From contig CAUPYH010000023.1 of the NCBI GenBank assembly GCA_963515595.1, forward strand, positions 1-24,434: a stretch of 24,434 nucleotides of DNA, in the 5' to 3' direction. The notes beneath the pieces are model-generated. The model did not search any database, was not told the DNA's origin, and saw only the letters and a list, made by a program, of their open reading frames with translations. A program made the translations under genes and the position numbers. Source of the stretch: Eikenella sp963515595. Its GTDB lineage: Bacteria; Pseudomonadota; Gammaproteobacteria; Burkholderiales; Neisseriaceae. Positions 20,391-24,434 of this stretch are shown here, one piece after another; within the stretch, counting starts at the first letter, position 1, and every line of letters begins with the position of its first letter.

Positions 20391-21173
20391 TCAAGGATAC
20401 TCAATCAGCGCATAGGCCGAATGGTTGTGGATGCTTTCGAAGTTTTCGCTTTCCACGCTGAAGCGGTCGATGCGCGGGTCGTTTTTCAGCGCCACGGCGA
20501 TATCGCGCACCATGTCTTCCACGAATTTGGGGTTTTCGTAGGCGTGTTCGGTAACGTATTTTTCGTCGGGGCGTTTAAGCAGGCCATAGAGCTGGCAAGA
20601 AGCTTTGTTTTCCACCAAATCGATGATTTCTTCAATGGAAACTTCCTGTTTGTGGCAGGTGAGGGTAACGGTAACGTGCGAGCGCTGGTTGTGCGCGCCG
20701 TATTGCGAAATTTCCTTGGAGCAGGGGCAGAGGCTAGTAACCGGAACCAATACTTTGATTTGGTGGCTGTATTCTCCGCTGGCCGACACTTCGCCCTGCC
20801 AGGTGACGGCGTAGTCGAGAAACGAGGTAATACCGCTCACGGGGGCGGCTTTTTTGCGGAAGAAGGGGAAGCTGATATGGATGCGGCCGGCTTGGGCATC
20901 GAGCCGCTCGAGCATATCGAGCGTGAGCTGATGCAGGCTGGTGAAATCGAGCACCAGGTGCTGCCGCTCTTCCATCAGCGCCACAAAGCGCGACATATGC
21001 GTGCCTTTTTGCGAGGCGGGCAGGGCAACAGTCATGCCGATGCGGGCGATAGTGTGTTGCACGCCTTCTGCGCTCTGGATTTGCAGCGGGAAGTGCAGGT
21101 CTTTGATGCCCACTTGGTTGATGGACATATTGCGTTGGTCGGGGCTGCTTTGCACGTCGGCAATGGCATTCAT
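20391..21173 (-). CDS. folE2: GTP cyclohydrolase FolE2 (type IB)
   Basis: A 260-residue cytosolic enzyme that converts GTP to dihydroneopterin triphosphate, the first step of folate synthesis. It is the zinc-independent FolE2 form used by Neisseria instead of FolE. Recognised by RNMSINQVGIKDLHFPL near the N-terminus, the metal-ligand cysteine segment SLCPCSKEIS (C149 and C151), AHNQRSHV with conserved histidine, and KYVTEHAYENPKFVEDMVRD near the C-terminus. ATG 21173 has AAGGA upstream. A good promoter with 17-base spacing lies at 21221-21249. In other bacteria folE2 can be under Zur control; I see no clear Zur site here. It is divergent from the PspC gene and converges on hpnC. Confidence 0.95.
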   Translation of the reverse strand: MNAIADVQSSPDQRNMSINQVGIKDLHFPLQIQSAEGVQHTIARIGMTVALPASQKGTHMSRFVALMEERQHLVLDFTSLHQLTLDMLERLDAQAGRIHISFPFFRKKAAPVSGITSFLDYAVTWQGEVSASGEYSHQIKVLVPVTSLCPCSKEISQYGAHNQRSHVTVTLTCHKQEVSIEEIIDLVENKASCQLYGLLKRPDEKYVTEHAYENPKFVEDMVRDIAVALKNDPRIDRFSVESENFESIHNHSAYALIEYP

Positions 21174-21220
21174 CCGTGGTTTCCTTATCGGGTGTGTGTG
21201 GCGGTGGATTAAGGGGGCGA

Positions 21221-21249
21221 AGTATAGCCCTGCCGCTGCCGCGGGGCAA
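21221..21249 (-). promoter_or_regulatory. Promoter of folE2
   Basis: TTGCCC (21249-21244), 17 bases, TATACT (21226-21221) on the minus strand. The -10 matches five of six and the -35 four of six consensus bases, 48 bases before the start. Confidence 0.55.
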
Positions 21250-21417
21250 TTGTTGGCGCGAGTTTATAGCGCAGATTTATGGCCGCGATTTTGCTGCCCG
21301 CCCCAGCGGCGGGTGTTGCTTGCGCTTTTGGTTTATCATATTGCTTTATCTGCATACTGCCGAGAACATCCTCTTTGCAGCCAGAAACCCCAAACACCCA
21401 CACATAAGGAAGCTATC

Positions 21418-21636
21418 ATGCCGCAACCGCAACTGACTAAACTACACCGTTCCCGCCAACACCGCATACTGGCCGGCGTGATGGGCGGCATTGCCGAATA
21501 TTTCGGCTGGTCGCCCACAACGACGCGCATCCTGTTCGTCATCATTTCCTGTTGCAGCGTGGCCGTGCCGGGTATTCTGGTTTACCTCATCCTGTGGATT
21601 CTCATGCCCAACGCCACGCCCGATTCCTATCTCTGA
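21418..21636 (+). CDS. PspC-domain membrane protein
   Basis: A 72-residue protein consisting almost only of a PspC domain. It has a basic N-terminal stretch (KLHRSRQHRILAGVMGGIAEYFG) with the family signature GVxGGIAEYFGW, then a hydrophobic segment (LFVIISCCSVAVPGILVYLILWILMP) that spans the inner membrane. PspC proteins sense or respond to envelope stress in phage-shock systems; here there is no pspA or pspF nearby, so its role may be separate. The start ATG 21418 has AAGGA 7 bases upstream. It is divergent from folE2 and heads a five- or six-gene plus-strand run with gaps of 30 to 90 bases. Confidence 0.88.
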   Translation: MPQPQLTKLHRSRQHRILAGVMGGIAEYFGWSPTTTRILFVIISCCSVAVPGILVYLILWILMPNATPDSYL

Positions 21637-21641
21637 CGCGT

Positions 21642-21653
21642 TTCAGGCAGCCT
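21642..21653 (-). repeat. Single Simonsiella-type DUS
   Basis: TTCAGGCAGCCT (complement AGGCTGCCTGAA), right after the PspC gene. It is followed by GCA, so on the plus strand AGGCAGCCTGCA, another neisserial dialect, overlaps it. Confidence 0.6.
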
Positions 21654-21675
21654 GCACCCTTGTAAGGAAATTCCG

Positions 21676-21939
21676 ATGAAACACGCCGCTCTGATTTTAA
21701 CTGCAAGCCTGCTGCTCGCCGCCTGCCAAAGCACCGGTACGGTGGCCGAACAGCAAAACGCCGTTTTCCATCCCTTAACCCAAGGCGAAAACAGCCACGA
21801 AGAATTCGCACGGCACTGCGCCGCCGAACAAGGCACATTGGGCGTGGTGCAGGCTGCCGACAACCGAAATGCCTACACGCTGGTCTGCCGCAGTGCCGAC
21901 GGAACGCTGGCCTATGGCTATGGCATCGGACGCAGATGA
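21676..21939 (+). CDS. Small lipoprotein (87 residues)
   Basis: A short lipoprotein. The signal MKHAALILTASLLLAAC has a perfect lipobox with the cysteine at residue 17, giving a mature protein of about 71 residues. The mature part contains HEEFARHCAAEQGTLGVVQ and AYTLVCRSADG; the two further cysteines, about 24 residues apart, probably form a disulfide. It ends GYGIGRR. I do not recognise a family. The start has AAGGA 7 bases upstream. It lies 39 bases after the PspC gene and 51 before gshB, so it is probably co-transcribed with them; a DUS copy sits on each side. Confidence 0.75.
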   Translation: MKHAALILTASLLLAACQSTGTVAEQQNAVFHPLTQGENSHEEFARHCAAEQGTLGVVQAADNRNAYTLVCRSADGTLAYGYGIGRR

Positions 21940-21954
21940 TTCAGGTAGCCTGAA
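21940..21954. repeat. DUS in near-palindromic context
   Basis: TTCAGGTAGCCTGAA contains the eikDUS and a 6-bp inverted repeat (TTCAGG/CCTGAA). It begins one base after the lipoprotein stop codon. Confidence 0.7.
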
Positions 21955-21990
21955 CCCCCGCCAACCGACAACCCCCACAAGGACACCCCC

Positions 21991-22944
21991 ATGAACATCC
22001 TCTTCATCGCCGACCCGCTTTCCACCTTCAAAACCTACAAAGACACCACCTACGCCATGATGCGCGAAGCCGCCAAGCGCGGGCACAAATTGCACCACAC
22101 CCTGGCCGGTGAACTCTCCGTGCAAAACGGCAAAGTAGCGGCCCAAGCCGCGCCGTTCCAATTCACCGGCGCAAAAGACGACCACGACCACGAATGGTTC
22201 AAACCGCAGGACAAAGTGCAGGCTGCCTTAAGCGAGTTCGACGCTGTGATTATGCGCACCGACCCCCCGTTCGATATGCAATATCTCTACAGCACCCAAC
22301 TGCTCACCCTCGCCGAACAGCAAGGCGCAAAAGTGTTCAACAGCGGGCAGGCCATGCGCGATTTCAACGAAAAACTCGCCATTTTGAATTTCGCCCGATT
22401 CACCGCGCCCACCCTCGTTTCCACCCGCGCCGCCGACGTGCGCGCCTTTTTGGCCGAACACGGCGACATCATCGTCAAACCGCTCGACGGCATGGGCGGT
22501 ATGGGCATTTTCCGCCTCACCGAGCGCGACCCGAACATCGGCAGCATCCTCGAAACCCTGATGCGGCTGGATACCCGCACCATCATGGCGCAGCGCTACA
22601 TCCCCGAAATCGTGCACGGCGACAAACGCATCCTCGTGATTGACGGCGAAGTCGTGCCCTTTGCCCTTGCCCGCATTCCGCAGCAGGGCGAAACACGCGG
22701 CAATCTGGCCGCAGGCGGGCGCGGCGTGGCGCAGGAATTGAGCGAGCGCGACCGCGAAATCGCCGAAACCCTCGCCCCAGAGCTGAAAGGGCGCGGCATC
22801 CTGCTCGCCGGTTTGGACGTGATTGGTAGCCATCTGACCGAAGTGAACGTCACCAGCCCCACCGGTTTCCAAGAAATCACCAAGCAAAAAGGCTTCGATG
22901 TAGCCGCCAAATTCATCGACGCGGTGGAACGCAACGCAGCATAG
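21991..22944 (+). CDS. gshB: Glutathione synthetase
   Basis: A 317-residue ATP-grasp enzyme (E. coli GshB 316) that joins gamma-glutamylcysteine and glycine, the second step of glutathione synthesis in the cytoplasm. The N-terminal domain starts MNILFIADPLSTFKTYKDTT, typical of the family. MRTDPPFDMQYLY and FNSGQAMRDFNEKL follow in the substrate domain. The ATP-grasp part contains the glycine-rich loop DGMGGMGIFRL, VPFALARIPQQGETRGNLAAGG and the metal-binding end LTEVNVTSPTGF. ATG is preceded by AAGGA at 7 bases. gshA is not in this window. Neighbours dgkA and the PCu(A)C gene follow in the same direction; a DUS-pair hairpin after gshB may reduce read-through. Confidence 0.95.
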   Translation: MNILFIADPLSTFKTYKDTTYAMMREAAKRGHKLHHTLAGELSVQNGKVAAQAAPFQFTGAKDDHDHEWFKPQDKVQAALSEFDAVIMRTDPPFDMQYLYSTQLLTLAEQQGAKVFNSGQAMRDFNEKLAILNFARFTAPTLVSTRAADVRAFLAEHGDIIVKPLDGMGGMGIFRLTERDPNIGSILETLMRLDTRTIMAQRYIPEIVHGDKRILVIDGEVVPFALARIPQQGETRGNLAAGGRGVAQELSERDREIAETLAPELKGRGILLAGLDVIGSHLTEVNVTSPTGFQEITKQKGFDVAAKFIDAVERNAA

Positions 22945-22988
22945 TTTTCAGGTAGCCTTAGCTGGTTTGGCTGAAGGCTACCTGAAAA
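22945..22988 (+). terminator. DUS-pair terminator after gshB
   Basis: TTTTCAGGTAGCCTT and AAGGCTACCTGAAAA, 15-bp stem with a 14-base loop, directly at the gshB stop codon and before dgkA. Confidence 0.6.
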
Positions 22989-23030
22989 ACCACAACCTAT
23001 CCCCACACACCCACACAAGGAATCACCACG

Positions 23031-23393
23031 ATGAAACCCGGCAAACGCGACCTCGCGCGCCTGATCGCCGCCGCCCAATATTCCCGCGACGGCCTCGCCG
23101 CCGCCTACCGCAACGAAGCCGCCTTCCGCCAGCTGGTGTGGCTGCACGCCGTGCTGCTGCCCTTGGCATTCTGCTTCGATTTCGATACGCCCGTGCGCAT
23201 GCTGCTGGTGGGCGCATCGCTGCTCTCTCTGATTGTGGAGCTGTTCAACACCGCCATCGAAGCCGTGGTGGACAGGATTTCCGAAGAGTTGCACCCGCTC
23301 TCCAAAATCGCCAAAGACGCCGGCTCCGCCGCGCAGCTGGTGGCGCTGTTGCTCGTTGGCGTTTTTTGGCTGATGGCCTTAAACTCCCTGTAG
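23031..23393 (+). CDS. dgkA: Diacylglycerol kinase DgkA
   Basis: A 120-residue inner-membrane enzyme (E. coli 122) that phosphorylates diacylglycerol to phosphatidate, recycling the lipid left over from periplasmic glucan or LPS modification. The cytoplasmic N-terminal helix is MKPGKRDLARLIAAAQYSRDGLAAAYRNEAAFRQ in outline. Three membrane segments follow, near residues 36-50, 56-70 and 102-118. The catalytic signature ELFNTAIEAVVDRIS (about 70-84) matches the family motif, with HPLSKIAKDAGSAAQ after it. ATG 23031 has AAGGA 9 bases upstream. The copper chaperone gene starts 30 bases after its stop, so the two are probably co-transcribed. Confidence 0.95.
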   Translation: MKPGKRDLARLIAAAQYSRDGLAAAYRNEAAFRQLVWLHAVLLPLAFCFDFDTPVRMLLVGASLLSLIVELFNTAIEAVVDRISEELHPLSKIAKDAGSAAQLVALLLVGVFWLMALNSL

Positions 23394-23423
23394 TCCAACC
23401 CCGTTTGATAGAAAGGAAAGCAT

Positions 23424-23897
23424 ATGAAGCTTAAGCAAATCGTTATCCTCTCCGGCCTGCTTTTGGCCGCAACCGCCCAGGCAGAAGTGCGCGCCAGCCA
23501 GGCTTGGGCGCGGTTTACCGTGCCCGGCATGAATTCCGGCGGCGTGTTTATGCAGCTGGAAAACGGCAGCCCCGCCGACGCGCTGATTGGCGGCAGCAGC
23601 CCCGTGGCCGAAAGCGTGGAAATCCACGAACACGTGATGGCCGGCGGCAATATGCGCATGCAAGCCATGCCGCAAGGCCTGCCGCTGCCCGCCAACGAGC
23701 GTACCGAGCTCAAACCCGGCAGCTACCATGTGATGTTGATCGGCCTTAAACAGCCCCTCACCGCCGGCAGCCGCTTCCCGCTCACGCTGAAATTCCGCCA
23801 CGCTCCCGAGCAAACCGTGCAAGTGGAAGTGAAAAGCCCGAGTGATGAAGTGGGCGGCGGGCATCACCACCATCATCATCACCATCACACGCACTAG
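23424..23897 (+). CDS. Periplasmic copper chaperone PCu(A)C with natural poly-histidine tail
   Basis: A 157-residue exported protein of the PCu(A)C family, which carries Cu(I) in the periplasm to the Cu(A) or Cu(B) site of cytochrome oxidases. The signal peptide MKLKQIVILSGLLLAATAQA is cut near residue 20. The copper-site region is residues 68-104, HEHVMAGGNMRMQAM then ELKPGSYHVML, providing His and Met ligands; the spacing between the last Met pair and HVM is one residue longer than the usual form. The C-terminus is GGG followed by nine histidines, then T-H (residues about 144-157). This is a possible extra copper, zinc or nickel binding tail. AAGGA lies 6 bases before ATG. It lies 30 bases after dgkA. 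No Sco or oxidase gene is present. Confidence 0.9.
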   Translation: MKLKQIVILSGLLLAATAQAEVRASQAWARFTVPGMNSGGVFMQLENGSPADALIGGSSPVAESVEIHEHVMAGGNMRMQAMPQGLPLPANERTELKPGSYHVMLIGLKQPLTAGSRFPLTLKFRHAPEQTVQVEVKSPSDEVGGGHHHHHHHHHTH

Positions 23898-23906
23898 CCG
23901 ATAAGG

Positions 23907-23944
23907 TTTCAGGTAGCCTCTTGGCGGGTGGAGGCTACCTGAAA
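23907..23944 (+). terminator. DUS-pair terminator after the PCu(A)C gene
   Basis: TTTCAGGTAGCCTC and GAGGCTACCTGAAA, 14-bp stem with a 10-base loop, 9 bases past the stop codon. Confidence 0.65.
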
Positions 23945-23971
23945 ATAAACTTCTTAGATTTAAGAGTTAAG

Positions 23972-24434
23972 ATGAAATTCTTTCAAATAATTTTAGCGCT
24001 GTTTATATCGTTGCTGGCGGGTGGGGTGGTATTCATAGTGCTCGGTTATGGGGCGTTTTTTTTAGGATTTGGCGTACTAGCAATCGGCGCTTTTGAACTG
24101 GTACATCCTTTAATGGCGATTCCTTTTATTGGCGGTTTTTATGTTTTTATCCGTGTATTCATGAGTATGATGAAAGATGAATCCGAACCAGAGGAGTTTG
24201 CACAACGCCGAACCAATATGCCGCCGCCCGAGCCGCCCGCCACCGGCCTTTACAATTTCCAAATGCTAAGCAGCAGCTACCACATGTTGCAATGGCTGGC
24301 AGACTCGCCTTACCAACACATTTGCCAAAATATCGAACAGCTGCTGCGCCAGCAAATGCCAGACAGCAGTCTGCTCGACATTGCCGCCACTTCCATGCCG
24401 CAATGGCAAACCGTGGAAGTGCGGGAAGAAGAAA
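23972..24434 (+). CDS. Hypothetical membrane protein, N-terminal part only
   Basis: At least 154 codons without a stop, running off the right edge. The start ATG 23972 is preceded by a weak AAGAG at 5 bases. Two hydrophobic segments cover about residues 4-34 and 37-64 (starting KFFQIILALFISLLAGG and LVHPLMAIPFIGGFYVF), so it should span the inner membrane twice. A charged hinge (KDESEPEEFAQRR) and a proline-rich patch (NMPPPEPPATG) follow. The soluble part then begins with GLYNFQMLSSSYHMLQWLADSP. I do not recognise a family. The first 70 codons are AT-rich and the rest GC-rich, unlike the neighbours. It lies 74 bases after the PCu(A)C gene, beyond a terminator. Confidence 0.6.
   Translation, partial: MKFFQIILALFISLLAGGVVFIVLGYGAFFLGFGVLAIGAFELVHPLMAIPFIGGFYVFIRVFMSMMKDESEPEEFAQRRTNMPPPEPPATGLYNFQMLSSSYHMLQWLADSPYQHICQNIEQLLRQQMPDSSLLDIAATSMPQWQTVEVREEE

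Noticed and set aside
23862..23894. Engineered His-tag contamination from a vector
   Set aside because: The tail follows natural PCu(A)C sequence with mixed CAT/CAC codons, ends in T-H, and is followed by native intergenic DNA with DUS motifs.

Overview
The window comes from a Gram-negative betaproteobacterium of the family Neisseriaceae, most probably Eikenella or a close relative. The main evidence is the 12-base motif AGGCTACCTGAA and its complement TTCAGGTAGCCT, present dozens of times. This matches the DNA uptake sequence (DUS) dialect described for Eikenella (AG-eikDUS). The gene content (hpnC, folE2, DUF3579, PCu(A)C chaperone, der, ubiB) also fits a neisserial chromosome. Nothing suggests a plasmid or prophage. 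No rRNA, tRNA, CRISPR array or intact insertion sequence was found.

Layout. Positions 1-8581 are all minus strand. Read in transcription order they are an L,D-transpeptidase, der, mnmA, fadD, a fused hutW-hutX gene (anaerobic heme breakdown plus heme carrier), a 0.5-kb repeat-rich gap, and the start of an NAD(P)-binding protein that runs off the left edge. From 8878 to 13681 the strands mix: pncB (+), an unknown gene (-), a DUF3579 gene (-), a flavin reductase-like gene with a possible FNR-type site (+), and ubiB (+). From 13845 to 19196 everything is minus: an unknown gene, a metallophosphoesterase, a YiiM-like MOSC protein, three tandem paralogs for small exported Cys/Asp-rich beta-sandwich (PPC-like) proteins, and a META-domain lipoprotein. 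After hpnC (+) and folE2 (-), a plus-strand run ends the window: a PspC-domain protein, a small lipoprotein, gshB, dgkA, a PCu(A)C copper chaperone with a natural His9 tail, and a truncated membrane protein.

Functional themes are housekeeping (thiolation of tRNA, ribosome assembly, NAD salvage, ubiquinone, glutathione, lipid recycling, folate), envelope maintenance (L,D-transpeptidase, lipoproteins, PspC), and heme/copper handling. Many genes end in an inverted pair of DUS motifs that can act as a Rho-independent terminator.

The points most worth a second look are: the in-frame hutW-hutX fusion, whose linker still encodes a good ribosome binding site; the three-gene PPC-like family with an internally doubled member and copied promoters; the mixed DUS dialects and palindromic repeats at 240-720; the FNR-like box before the flavin reductase gene; the poly-His tail on the copper chaperone; and a 160-bp concentric palindrome that looks like a MITE.
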